Both the position numbers and the translations under genes were made by a program. Source: CAMEON01 sp045531965 (lineage in GTDB: Bacteria > Bacillota > Clostridia > Oscillospirales > CAG-272). Taken from it: 64,000 nt of DNA. Below the pieces are notes generated by a model, which worked only from the letters and a program-made list of their open reading frames with translations, was not told the origin of the DNA and did no database searches. Positions 1 through 8,287 of this stretch are shown here, piece after piece (within the stretch, counting starts at the first letter, position 1; the number at the start of each line of letters is the position of its first letter). The DNA lies in assembly GCA_045531965.1 (NCBI GenBank), contig JAZSFA010000164.1, positions 22,556 to 86,555 on the forward strand, written 5' to 3'.

Positions 1-902
1 GCATTGCCTCGAGCAGAGACCACAATGGTCTTCTCGGTGATGGCGGGACGTTCGTCGGGATCTCCGCTCTCAAAGATCCGCTTGACCGTTCCCTCCACCT
101 TGCCCGTCAAAGTAAAAGCCGTATCATCCGATTCGATATACAGCTCATAAGCATCCTCAAACGCCATGGATTCAGCGCCGCCGCGCTGGTTGTAGATGAT
201 AATAGAGTTAGGCGCGGGTAGACGGTTAATACCCTGTACCACTGAGGACTTGTTTTGTGTGTCATTGGTCAGCTTAATAGAAATATTCGGCTTGCCGATC
301 ATGTAAGAGCCATCTGATAGGACAGCAAATACAGGTCCTTGAGAAGCGGGGGTGCCGCGTTCCACATTGTCCTTTTTGGCAAGATTATTCTCATCATTGA
401 TCTGTGCGGTTGCCCAAATTTCACCGTCAATGATTTGCAAGCCACGGGATACGGACACGTGCTTGACGGAAGGACCGGTAGAAGCCTCGCCATCTCCGTC
501 ATAGTCGGTATGATACACGATCCACGGATCTCCGTTGACAGCGGCGATAACTGTGGAATCCGTATGAGTTTCATTATACTTCACAGCGGAAGATCCCATC
601 GTCGTCTTGCTCCAGTTGTAGGAGCCGCCGTTGAGTACCTTAAGGGTAACACCTGCCGCATCATTCAAGTCGATAACGTTGACAAGACCCTCGCGAGAGG
701 AACTGTACTTGGAGCCGGAGGTCAGGATCATCTGAGTCAGTGTGACCCCTGTATCCTTGCCGTTCAGCTTGATATTTTCGGAATATACGGTATCAGCGCC
801 CGTGATAGGCTCCACAGCAGATACCGAGAAGGTCATAGCAAAAATGCTCAGTATAAATGCCAGCGCCATGACCAAGGATAAGCAATTGACGGATCTTTTC
901 AT
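1..902 (-). CDS. Secreted phosphodiester glycosidase-like protein (NAGPA/DUF2233 type), partial
   Basis: The frame starts at the ATG at 902-900, behind a GAAAGGAAAA ribosome site, and runs off the left edge, so only the first 300 residues are visible. The N-terminus is a signal peptide (basic MKRS, hydrophobic stretch, cleavage expected after SVSA near residue 29). The mature part contains VIAAVNGDPW, then GLQIIDGEIW and GPVFAVLSDGSYMIGKP, and INRLPAPNSIIIYNQ. This order of Asn-Gly-Asp, 'my own title' loop and R/N-rich segment is typical of the NAGPA family, which includes the uncovering enzyme and bacterial proteins annotated as exopolysaccharide or phosphodiester glycosidases. The family assignment comes from motif recognition only. 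The gene is last in the opp-direction cluster, about 100 bases after the small membrane protein at 1008-1313. Its substrate is unknown; a cell-wall or capsule glycan phosphodiester is an inference. Confidence 0.7.
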   Translation of the reverse strand, partial: MKRSVNCLSLVMALAFILSIFAMTFSVSAVEPITGADTVYSENIKLNGKDTGVTLTQMILTSGSKYSSSREGLVNVIDLNDAAGVTLKVLNGGSYNWSKTTMGSSAVKYNETHTDSTVIAAVNGDPWIVYHTDYDGDGEASTGPSVKHVSVSRGLQIIDGEIWATAQINDENNLAKKDNVERGTPASQGPVFAVLSDGSYMIGKPNISIKLTNDTQNKSSVVQGINRLPAPNSIIIYNQRGGAESMAFEDAYELYIESDDTAFTLTGKVEGTVKRIFESGDPDERPAITEKTIVVSARGN

Positions 903-929
903 CGCAGTTTTCCTTTCAATGTTTGACTT

Positions 930-1003
930 TGAAAAATCATCTTTGAAGTTTTTGGAAAGGATTCGAAGGGGAACCTTCTTGAAGGAAGGTTCCCCTTGCG
1001 TAC
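930..1003 (+). repeat. Dispersed palindromic intergenic element, copy 1
   Basis: A short lead (TTTGAAGTTTTTGGAAAGG) precedes a perfect 13-bp inverted repeat, 966-978 with 985-997 (AAGGGGAACCTTC and its complement), followed by TTGCGTACTCT. The same arrangement of 'AAGTTCTTGGAGG' lead, GGGGAACCTTC hairpin and 'TTGCGTACCCC' tail recurs at 43188-43426, 55880-56056 and 57500-57573. On the minus strand it lies between the small membrane protein and the glycosidase-like gene. It has no U-tract, so it is not a plain terminator. Confidence 0.75.
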
Positions 1004-1007
1004 TCTT

Positions 1008-1313
1008 TCACACCATCATAGACGGACTGAGTCCGCCCATCAGGATCCAAAGAATGAGAAACACAAGGCAGATGATGCCCAGTACCACCAGCATAGGCAA
1101 AAACATCATTTTCATAGCACCGAAGTATGTGGCGGCACATTCTTGAAAACGGTTCATGGGCTTGCCTTTTTTTGTGGTCGGTTTCGGCTTGTTCGGACGG
1201 TTCCCGCCAAGCCCCCTGCCCACGCCGGACATATCAACGATTGTTGAACCGTCATCTACCCAGGTGATTTTTTCTCTTTTCTTTTTTGTATAATTCTGCT
1301 TTTTTTTGCTCAT
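1008..1313 (-). CDS. Small single-pass membrane protein, unknown function
   Basis: 101 residues. The N-terminal half is basic and hydrophilic (KKKQNYTKKKREK, then VDMSGVGRGLGGNRPNKPKP). One strong membrane segment follows at about residues 70-95 (MMFLPMLVVLGIICLVFLILWI), with a short tail. The ATG at 1313 lies only 6 bases after the oppF stop, and no strong ribosome site is visible, so translational coupling to oppF is likely. I do not recognise a family. Its position at the end of the opp genes suggests co-transcription with the peptide importer. The basic N-terminus on the cytoplasmic side would fit a small accessory or anchoring role, but that is inference only. Confidence 0.65.
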   Translation of the reverse strand: MSKKKQNYTKKKREKITWVDDGSTIVDMSGVGRGLGGNRPNKPKPTTKKGKPMNRFQECAATYFGAMKMMFLPMLVVLGIICLVFLILWILMGGLSPSMMV

Positions 1314-1319
1314 ACCCGA

Positions 1320-2336
1320 TCAATCATTATCCGTGAGCAAATGGCAGGCGGCAAAATGCCCCGGCTCGTATTCCTGATATACAGGCACGTCGGTTTTGCA
1401 CTTTTCCGTGGCATGAGGACAACGCGTATGGAAGCGGCAACCCTTAGGAGGATTGGCAGGAGAGGGGATATCCCCTTTCAGCACGATGCGCTCCATCTTT
1501 TTATCGGGATCGGGATTTGGGATCGCGGAGAAGAGCGCTTTCGTGTACGGATGGAGGGGATTGGAGAAGATATCCTTCTTGTCACCAAATTCCACCATAG
1601 AGCCAAGATACATCACGCCGATCTTGTCCGAAATGAATTTAACCACCGACAAATCATGGGAAATAAACAGATATGTCAGTCCACGCTCACGCTGAAGTTT
1701 TTTCAGCAGGTTAATGATCTGCGCCTGAATGGACACGTCCAGCGCCGACACGGGTTCGTCGCACACCACCAACTTGGGATTAACCGCCAAAGCGCGCGCA
1801 ATACAGATACGCTGACGCTGACCGCCTGAAAACTCGTGAGGATAGCGTTCGTAATAATAGTCGCGCAGACCGCACTGCTCCATCAGGTTCAGCACGTAAT
1901 TTTTCACCTCAGAGGGAGGCACGATCTTATGTACCTTCACAGGCTCGGAGAGGATGTCCCCCACAGTCGCGCGAGGCGGCAGTGAGGAATAAGGATCCTG
2001 GAAGATGATCTGCATCTCGGTACGAAGCGAGCGCATTTGGGAATTTTTATAGTTGGTAATATCCTTGCCGTCAAAAATGATCTGACCGCCGCTGGAGGGG
2101 TGGAGCTTCAGAATGGTACGACCCATGGTGGTTTTGCCGCAACCCGACTCGCCAACGATACCCAGCGTTTCGCCGGGGTGGAGGACAAAAGAAACGTCAT
2201 CCACGGCAATCAGCTCCTGCTCCACCTTGCCCATCAGGGATTTTTTGATGGGAAATGCTTTGCGAAGATGTCTGACCTCCAACAGCGGTTCGGCATGGGA
2301 GGTCACCGCCTTATTGTTTTTCTTTTCTTCAGCCAT
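1320..2336 (-). CDS. oppF: Oligopeptide ABC transporter ATP-binding protein OppF
   Basis: This is one of two ATPases that power an oligopeptide importer at the cytoplasmic face of the membrane. In its 338 residues I see Walker A GESGCGKTT (near residue 63), a Q-loop IIFQDPYSSL, signature SGGQRQRICIARAL, Walker B LVVCDEP and an H-loop FISHD. The C-terminal oligopeptide-type extension carries the Cys pattern CRFHTRCPHATEKC. That extension, and the position after OppD, distinguish it from other ABC ATPases. The ATG lies inside the end of oppD (8-base overlap) behind AGAGGAGGAGAA. Length and motifs are normal and all catalytic residues are present. Substrate class (di- or oligopeptide) cannot be told from the ATPase. 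Confidence 0.95.
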   Translation of the reverse strand: MAEEKKNNKAVTSHAEPLLEVRHLRKAFPIKKSLMGKVEQELIAVDDVSFVLHPGETLGIVGESGCGKTTMGRTILKLHPSSGGQIIFDGKDITNYKNSQMRSLRTEMQIIFQDPYSSLPPRATVGDILSEPVKVHKIVPPSEVKNYVLNLMEQCGLRDYYYERYPHEFSGGQRQRICIARALAVNPKLVVCDEPVSALDVSIQAQIINLLKKLQRERGLTYLFISHDLSVVKFISDKIGVMYLGSMVEFGDKKDIFSNPLHPYTKALFSAIPNPDPDKKMERIVLKGDIPSPANPPKGCRFHTRCPHATEKCKTDVPVYQEYEPGHFAACHLLTDND

Positions 2337-3552
2337 GGTTCTCCTCCTCTCCGTACAGATGACAGGACACGAAATGGGTGGGGCTGACCTGGATCATGCC
2401 GGGATAATCCCCCGAGCATTTCTTGATGCAACGGTCACAGCGCTCCTTGAAATAGCAATGGTTGGGCATATTCACAGGGTTGGGCACGTTGCCGGGAATA
2501 TTGAAGAGGGTATCGGAATCAGAGTCCATAGTAGGCTTGGATTTTTGCAAACCGATAGTATAGGGATGGCGGGGATCATGGAAAATCTCCTGCACGGTTC
2601 CCTTCTCAATGACACGGCCTGCGTACATGACCACCACGTAGTCGGCCATTTCGGCGATCACACCCAGGTCGTGAGTGATGAGCATGATTGAGCCGTTGAT
2701 CTTATCCTTAAGGTCACGGAGCAGATCCAAAATCTGCGCCTGAATGGTCACATCAAGCGCCGTGGTAGGCTCGTCGGCGATGATCAAACGAGGGTTGCAC
2801 GCCAGCGCCATGGAAATCATGACACGCTGACGCATACCGCCCGACAGCTCGTGAGGGAAAGAATCGTACACACGCTCGGGAGCGGCAATACCCACCAGCT
2901 TGAGCATTTCCATAGAGCGGTTCTTTGCCGTCTCCTTGGTAGCGCCCGGGGTATGAATGAAGGTGACCTCATCCAATTGATTACCGATGGTGAACACAGG
3001 GTTGAGGGAGGTCATAGGCTCTTGGAAAATCATGGAGATTTGGCGACCGCGAATACGGTGGATTTCCCTCATAGGCATCTCGGCGATGTCAAAGACCTTA
3101 TCCTCCATCTCGTACAGGGGGTTCCCGCTGGCGTCCGCCTCCCCTGTGGGGATGGTATTACCATGGGCATCGCGCTTGAAATCGTGAGAATTGAAGCGAA
3201 TATGTCCTGAATAGATCTGACCCTGAGGACCTTGGAGCAGTCTCATGACCGACATACTGGTCACCGACTTACCACAGCCCGATTCACCCACAACACCCAC
3301 GACGGAGTTGCGAGGCACGTCAAAGGATACACCGTTGACGGCCTTGACTACGCCCTGATCAGTAAAAAAGTACGTATGCAGATCCTCGATCTCCAAAATA
3401 TTGGCAGGATCCCGCATCTCGGTCACAAACTCAGATTCGTCCGCTTTCCGATACTTCTTTTTTTCCAATTCGTTCATCACTTTGCGGTTGGCTTTAGCGA
3501 TGGCACGAATTTCTTTACCGGATAAATAATGAGAATTTTTCTTTTCGGCCAT
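2329..3552 (-). CDS. oppD: Oligopeptide ABC transporter ATP-binding protein OppD
   Basis: 407 residues, longer than the usual 330-360. The first 45 or so residues are a charged extension (KKKYRKADESEF) before the ABC core. Walker A GESGCGKS, signature ELSGGMRQRVMISMALA, Walker B LIIADEPTTALD and H-loop LITHD are all intact. A roughly 35-residue insert after the first strands (RFNSHDFKRDAHGNTIPTG to EMEDKVFDIAEM) adds to the length. The C-terminal Cys motif (CYFKERCDRCIKKC) is of the peptide/nickel type, where OppD/DppD-like proteins often carry a metal-binding or Fe-S-like cluster. The start has a strong GAGGAGGTAAACC ribosome site. It pairs with OppF to drive uptake through OppB and OppC. 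Confidence 0.95.
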   Translation of the reverse strand: MAEKKNSHYLSGKEIRAIAKANRKVMNELEKKKYRKADESEFVTEMRDPANILEIEDLHTYFFTDQGVVKAVNGVSFDVPRNSVVGVVGESGCGKSVTSMSVMRLLQGPQGQIYSGHIRFNSHDFKRDAHGNTIPTGEADASGNPLYEMEDKVFDIAEMPMREIHRIRGRQISMIFQEPMTSLNPVFTIGNQLDEVTFIHTPGATKETAKNRSMEMLKLVGIAAPERVYDSFPHELSGGMRQRVMISMALACNPRLIIADEPTTALDVTIQAQILDLLRDLKDKINGSIMLITHDLGVIAEMADYVVVMYAGRVIEKGTVQEIFHDPRHPYTIGLQKSKPTMDSDSDTLFNIPGNVPNPVNMPNHCYFKERCDRCIKKCSGDYPGMIQVSPTHFVSCHLYGEEENHG

Positions 3553-3555
3553 GGT

Positions 3556-4626
3556 TTACCTCCTCATCTTGGGGTCAAGAGCATCACGCAGACCGTCACC
3601 CACAAAGTTAAAACCAAGTACGGCGATGATGATACAAATGCCGGGAGGTCCCCATACGTTAAAGTAGTTTTGAAGAATATTGGGATCCTCTGCCACAATA
3701 TTGATCATAGTACCCCATGCAGCAAAAGGCGCACGGACACCCATGTTCAGGTAGGAGAGGGACGCCTCATACAGGATCATGCTACCCAGCGAAAGGGTCA
3801 TGGACACAATAAGCTGAGGCATGACGTTGGGAATGAGATGCTTGAAGATCTTTCGGGGCACAGAATACCCCATCGCCTCGGCGGCGACCATGTATTCCTG
3901 CTCGCGGAGAGACAAAATCTGTCCGCGCACCAGTCGGGCTGTACCGGGCCAAGAGAACAGGGTCAGATATGCCATCAGATAGTAGATACGGTGCTGGGAT
4001 TCCACGCCGGCGGAATCAAGCAACGTACCGATGATCAGCAAAATGGGGAAACCGGGGAGGCACATGAGGATATCGCAAATTCTCATGATGACATTATCTA
4101 CCACGCCGCCAAAGTACCCGGCAATACCACCAAAGATGATACCGAACAAGGTGACGGCAAAAACGGCAATAAAGCTGACCATCAAGGAGATCCGACCGCC
4201 ATACATCAGACGAGTAAACACGTCACGTCCATCTTTGTCTGTGCCGAGAATGTGATCAGCATTAGGTTCTGCCAACGAGTTGATGGCTTTACCGGTCTCA
4301 ACCACTTGAATCAGGGTAATTTCTTCACCGTTCACGGTAAAAGTGACTTCCTGCTTTGTATATTCCACCTTGCCCGAAAAATCCTGCTCAGTTTCGCCCC
4401 AGGCATTGAACACCAAAGGACCGACCCAGCAGAAAAGGAACAAGCTGATGATCATCACAAGTCCGATCACACTCAGCTTTGAGCGAAAGAAGCGGCGCAT
4501 GACCATCCGCCCGGGAGACATGAGGCGCACGTTTTTGTCCAGCGGCTCATGATCTTCCACCGTGGAAAGATCTTCATTTTCAAGGAGTTCCTGGTCAAGA
4601 AGTTTTTCGTTTTGATCGTTCATCAT
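3556..4626 (-). CDS. oppC: Oligopeptide ABC transporter permease OppC
   Basis: 356-residue inner permease. A cytoplasmic N-terminus of about 45 residues leads to the first membrane segment (LSVIGLVMIISLFLFCWVGP). An extracellular stretch follows with ADHILGTDKDGRDVFTRLMYG, the conserved OppC motif. The five-helix transport core comes next, with the EAA loop around YMVAAEAMGYSVPRKIFKHL. About 50 residues (near 60-110, VNGEEITLIQVVETGKAIN) are inserted between helix 1 and the GTDxxGRD motif. This is longer than in model OppC proteins and probably lies outside the cell near the binding protein. Starts at ATG 4626 behind AAGGAGGATGAC; ends 3 bases before oppD. Confidence 0.94.
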   Translation of the reverse strand: MMNDQNEKLLDQELLENEDLSTVEDHEPLDKNVRLMSPGRMVMRRFFRSKLSVIGLVMIISLFLFCWVGPLVFNAWGETEQDFSGKVEYTKQEVTFTVNGEEITLIQVVETGKAINSLAEPNADHILGTDKDGRDVFTRLMYGGRISLMVSFIAVFAVTLFGIIFGGIAGYFGGVVDNVIMRICDILMCLPGFPILLIIGTLLDSAGVESQHRIYYLMAYLTLFSWPGTARLVRGQILSLREQEYMVAAEAMGYSVPRKIFKHLIPNVMPQLIVSMTLSLGSMILYEASLSYLNMGVRAPFAAWGTMINIVAEDPNILQNYFNVWGPPGICIIIAVLGFNFVGDGLRDALDPKMRR

Positions 4627-4636
4627 GTCATCCTCC

Positions 4637-5629
4637 TTAACCCAATTTCACTCGGGGATCTACCACTGCGTACATCAGGTCTGCCAAAAGCACGCCCAAC
4701 ACACTGAGCAGTGCCAAGAACATATTATATCCCATGATAAAGGGGATATCTGCTTCGATCATGGCCTTATAGGCGATGTTACCGATACCGGGCAGGTCAA
4801 AGACCTGCTCGGTAATAATCGCACCCGAGAAAAGTGAGGGCAGAAGTCCTGCCAGCGACGTCACAAGCGGAATCAAGGTGTTACGGAAGGCATGTTTATA
4901 GATAACCTTATGTTCCTTCAGACCCTTGGCGCGCGCGGTACGAATATAGTCAGAGTTGAGCACTTCCAGCATATTGGTTCTTGTCATTCTCATACGAGCG
5001 CCTATACTCAGTATGACTACCGTCAAAACAGGGATAAACATATGTTTGAGATAGTCAAGGAATAAAGCAATACCGGTATTCGACTGTGTAGCGTCCACAA
5101 GACCCGACGGCGGGAACCATCCCAACTTATTGGCAAACACGTCTTTCAACACCTGCCCAAAGAAGAAGGCGGGCAAGGAAATGCCGATCATAACGAGGAC
5201 AGTCACCAAATAATCTCTGAAAGAATACTGGTGGGTAGCCGCGGTGATACCCAAGGGAATCGCGATCATGAACTCAAAGATGGTGGCGATAAAAGCTACC
5301 GCAAAAGACACGCCCATATGGTCGCGAATCACGTCAATAACGGGAGAACCATACTTAAAGCTGGTGCCAAAATCAAACTGGCAAAGCTTCAAAAGCCAAT
5401 TGCCATAGCCTTTGAGGATGCCCACAAAGCTGTCATCCTCAAGACCGTAAAGCTCTTTCATGCTTTGAACGGTCTCTTCGGGGATCACGGCGCCGCCTTG
5501 GTTCATGGCTGCGATCTTATTTTCAATGAAGTCCACGGGCATGGATCTGACCAAAATATAAATGATCAGCGACACACCAAGAAGGATCAGCACCGAAAGC
5601 CCCAATCTTTTAATTATATATTTTACCAT
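4637..5629 (-). CDS. oppB: Oligopeptide ABC transporter permease OppB
   Basis: 330 residues of the DppB/OppB family: an N-terminal membrane helix (LGLSVLILLGVSLIIYILV), then an extracellular section (NQGGAVIPEETVQSMKELYGL) and FGTSFKYGSPV, matching the usual DLGxSxxxxxPV motif. Five further helices follow, with an EAA loop at YIRTARAKGLKEHKVIYKHAFRNTLIP. The C-terminal DLMYAVVDPRVKLG is the family signature. The start is preceded only by a moderately placed GGGGTGA. It forms the channel with OppC; the 10-base gap to oppC and 27-base gap from the binding-protein gene support one transcript. Confidence 0.95.
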   Translation of the reverse strand: MVKYIIKRLGLSVLILLGVSLIIYILVRSMPVDFIENKIAAMNQGGAVIPEETVQSMKELYGLEDDSFVGILKGYGNWLLKLCQFDFGTSFKYGSPVIDVIRDHMGVSFAVAFIATIFEFMIAIPLGITAATHQYSFRDYLVTVLVMIGISLPAFFFGQVLKDVFANKLGWFPPSGLVDATQSNTGIALFLDYLKHMFIPVLTVVILSIGARMRMTRTNMLEVLNSDYIRTARAKGLKEHKVIYKHAFRNTLIPLVTSLAGLLPSLFSGAIITEQVFDLPGIGNIAYKAMIEADIPFIMGYNMFLALLSVLGVLLADLMYAVVDPRVKLG

Positions 5630-5656
5630 AATTTCAATTCACCCCGACAGTGTTGA

Positions 5657-8236
5657 TCAGTCGGCAAATTCGATCTCCCAGATGTGATCCAGGGGAGACG
5701 TGTAAGGATTCAGCTCCTCAGGACTAGGGATGGAGTTCGCATCAATCACGTTGGAATCGTACGCGTACAGCACCATTCTCTGGTATACGGGCAGTTCCAC
5801 AGCCAGATCCAGCACCTTGCTCATAGCTTGCTCGTAAAGCTCGGTACGGGTTGCCTGATCCTCGGTCTCGCGCGCACTGTCGATCAGCTCACTCAGAACA
5901 TTCAGAATCTGGGTTTCCTCAGGATAAGTAGCGGGAGACGCCAGAATCTCACGGTAGCCCCATGCCAGCGTGCTGGTAGCAGAAGAATTCTTGTGGTATA
6001 CCTGATACATGTCAGGGTCAATGGTAGAGCCCCAAGCGGCAGCCCAAACGGACAGAGAACCGGTGGACAGCTTGGTCAGCGCCTGCGTATCCGGCACCAC
6101 CTCGATGTCCCAACCGCATTCGTTCAGAAGATCGGCGGCGGACTGGAAGGTCTGGTAGGTAGGATGCTCGGTCAGGTTGGCACCCGCAATGGTAAAGGTA
6201 ATGGACAAAGCGGAGTCACCGGCGGATACGCCTGCAGCCTCCATATAGTCGAGAATCGCGGTCTTGGCTTCTTCTCTGTCAAAACGAATGGCAGGATAGC
6301 TATGGTAGTTATCGCGGCTGACGTTGCCGTCATCGTCCTTAGGATATGCCCAGGACACAGTAGACATGGGCCAGTAGATGGTCTCAGCCATACCGGTAGA
6401 ATAGTAGGACAGCGCCAGGCTGGTGTTCATGGCAGTCATGATTGCCTTACGGATGTTGATATTGGGCACCTTGCCGGCATTGATACCGATATAACCGTAA
6501 CCCAGCTGCTTGGTCCATGCCTTCTCCACACCCTTGTCTGCCATCCCATTGATGCGGTCGATGTTGTCCTGCGTAAACTGAGGCGTGACGAAGTGAACAG
6601 AGCCGGATTCCAGCGCGTTCAAAGCATTGGATGCGCTGACCACCTGATATCTGATTTTCTCGATCTTAGGCTGACCCAAGAGGAAGTTGTTGTTTGCCTT
6701 GAAATATACAACGTTGTTGCTATAGAAGTCGGTGCCGGAAGGATTATCGGCATTTTGGTTGTTGGTTGCCATGTAGGCACCTGCACCCATCGGAACTTTG
6801 ACGTTTCTAGGGGACTGGATCACGTCGGTATGGAACTCGTATTTACCGTAATCCACGCCAAACTTGTTATTGGGAATATCCACTTCATAGCCCTCGGCAT
6901 AGTAGTGCTGGGGAGCTACGGAGAAGGCAAAGTTCCAAATGGCCTTGGGGTCAACGCCGTTGATGGTGATCTGAAGCACGTCGTACTCGCCCTCGTTCTT
7001 AACCGTGCCATCCTCGTTGTGTTCATGAGCCACGGTGTACGTACCGTTATTAGCGGTAACCGTGGTCTTGTCGGAGGTGTGACCGAGAGAAACAATACCG
7101 GAAATGTTCGGGATCGCCAACTGACCGTCCTTCACGTTCTCGTGGAGGATAACTTCCTTAGCCTCGGCGGTATATTCGGTCATCAGCTTCTGTGCAGTAG
7201 CCCAGTACATGAGGATCATGTGCAGCTCCTGCTCCACCTTGGAATCATACACATACTTGATCGCAGATTCCTTATCCTTAACCACGTCGGGGTTATAGAG
7301 GCGGGTAACCTTCTTGATCTGAGACTTGATGTCCTTGTTGTTTTCGTCCTTTTCGTACTCGATGTTCACATAGCCTTCGGCGTACATGAAGGAAGTGACC
7401 TCGTCAAACTCACCGGTGGACTTATAGGGTTCTTCCAGATAAGCTTCCTTAGCAGAGGTATAGTCGGTGTTCAGCTCCTCCTTGAAATACTGGAGAGCCT
7501 TCTCATAGTCAGCCTTCAACTGATCCACCGTCACCGATGCAGGATCGTTGGAGACAGCCTCCTTATAACCGGAAGACAAGCTGTGCGTGTTGATGGCGTC
7601 AATCATTTGGCTATAGCTTGCGCTGTAAGAGCCCTGCGTCTGTGTACCGCCAATAGCCATGAACAGGTTGATCAGTTCGTTGATTCTGTTCTTGGCACGG
7701 CTGGTCGCATTCTGAGAAATAGTATCGTCGGTATTGGTGGAATCAGAACCAAACACCTGGGTACGATAGTCCTGCAGACCAACGATATCCGTGGAATACA
7801 TGGTATTGGAACCAGTATATACGGGATCCAGATAGACGTACAAGTTGAACATAACGTCTTCAATGGTCAGGGGCTGTCCGTCAGAGAACTTGATACCATT
7901 CTTGATGACGAAAGTATACGTGGTCTTGTCGGACGCGCTGTCGTAATTGATGGCATAGTCCTTAACAACCACAGCATGCTCGTCGCCGCAAGCCACGACG
8001 ACCTTACCGTCTGCGTAGTCGGTGGTCAGCATACTGATCTGGGTCATACCCACGATGGTACCGTCAGGAGCTGTAGTTGAATAGAAGGGATTGAACAGTC
8101 CGTCCAGCTCCTCGGTCATGATGACCAAAGCATCGGGCTTCCCTTTGCTCTGTTCCCCGCCGCAGGATGCAAACACAGCTACACATCCCAGAAGCATAGA
8201 GACGCAAAGAATCAAGCTGAGAATTCTTGTCTTCAT
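5657..8236 (-). CDS. oppA: Peptide-binding lipoprotein, SBP family 5, enlarged
   Basis: 859 residues starting at ATG 8236 behind GGAGGAAAG; an in-frame start 39 bases upstream lacks a ribosome site. The signal peptide ends in a lipobox VFASC (Cys25). The fold is that of the periplasmic-type family 5 solute-binding proteins: KNGIKFSDGQPLTIEDVMFN near residue 120, MGAGAYMA, NIRKAIMTAMN, then the C-terminal lobe with LSVWAAAWGSTIDPDMYQVYH. Usual members have 500-600 residues. The excess lies in a charged, largely helical insert between LYVYLDPVYTGSN (about 140) and the GVDPKAIWNFAF segment (about 425). It is exported and anchored outside the membrane to feed peptides to OppBC. The insert may be a second surface domain; its role is unknown. 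Confidence 0.9.
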   Translation of the reverse strand: MKTRILSLILCVSMLLGCVAVFASCGGEQSKGKPDALVIMTEELDGLFNPFYSTTAPDGTIVGMTQISMLTTDYADGKVVVACGDEHAVVVKDYAINYDSASDKTTYTFVIKNGIKFSDGQPLTIEDVMFNLYVYLDPVYTGSNTMYSTDIVGLQDYRTQVFGSDSTNTDDTISQNATSRAKNRINELINLFMAIGGTQTQGSYSASYSQMIDAINTHSLSSGYKEAVSNDPASVTVDQLKADYEKALQYFKEELNTDYTSAKEAYLEEPYKSTGEFDEVTSFMYAEGYVNIEYEKDENNKDIKSQIKKVTRLYNPDVVKDKESAIKYVYDSKVEQELHMILMYWATAQKLMTEYTAEAKEVILHENVKDGQLAIPNISGIVSLGHTSDKTTVTANNGTYTVAHEHNEDGTVKNEGEYDVLQITINGVDPKAIWNFAFSVAPQHYYAEGYEVDIPNNKFGVDYGKYEFHTDVIQSPRNVKVPMGAGAYMATNNQNADNPSGTDFYSNNVVYFKANNNFLLGQPKIEKIRYQVVSASNALNALESGSVHFVTPQFTQDNIDRINGMADKGVEKAWTKQLGYGYIGINAGKVPNINIRKAIMTAMNTSLALSYYSTGMAETIYWPMSTVSWAYPKDDDGNVSRDNYHSYPAIRFDREEAKTAILDYMEAAGVSAGDSALSITFTIAGANLTEHPTYQTFQSAADLLNECGWDIEVVPDTQALTKLSTGSLSVWAAAWGSTIDPDMYQVYHKNSSATSTLAWGYREILASPATYPEETQILNVLSELIDSARETEDQATRTELYEQAMSKVLDLAVELPVYQRMVLYAYDSNVIDANSIPSPEELNPYTSPLDHIWEIEFAD

Positions 8237-8287
8237 TTTTCTTTCCTCCATATATGTATAAAAAATTGTTGACAATGGGGTCTCGGA

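Noticed and set aside
5684..8080. Long open frame (798 codons) on the plus strand
   Set aside because: It is antisense to the peptide-binding lipoprotein, has no ribosome site and no recognisable domain; long antisense frames are common in this codon usage.
8237..8287. TTGTCA ... TATGGA as a promoter for the opp genes
   Set aside because: The -10 overlaps the ribosome site and is a poor match; no convincing opp-specific promoter is seen.
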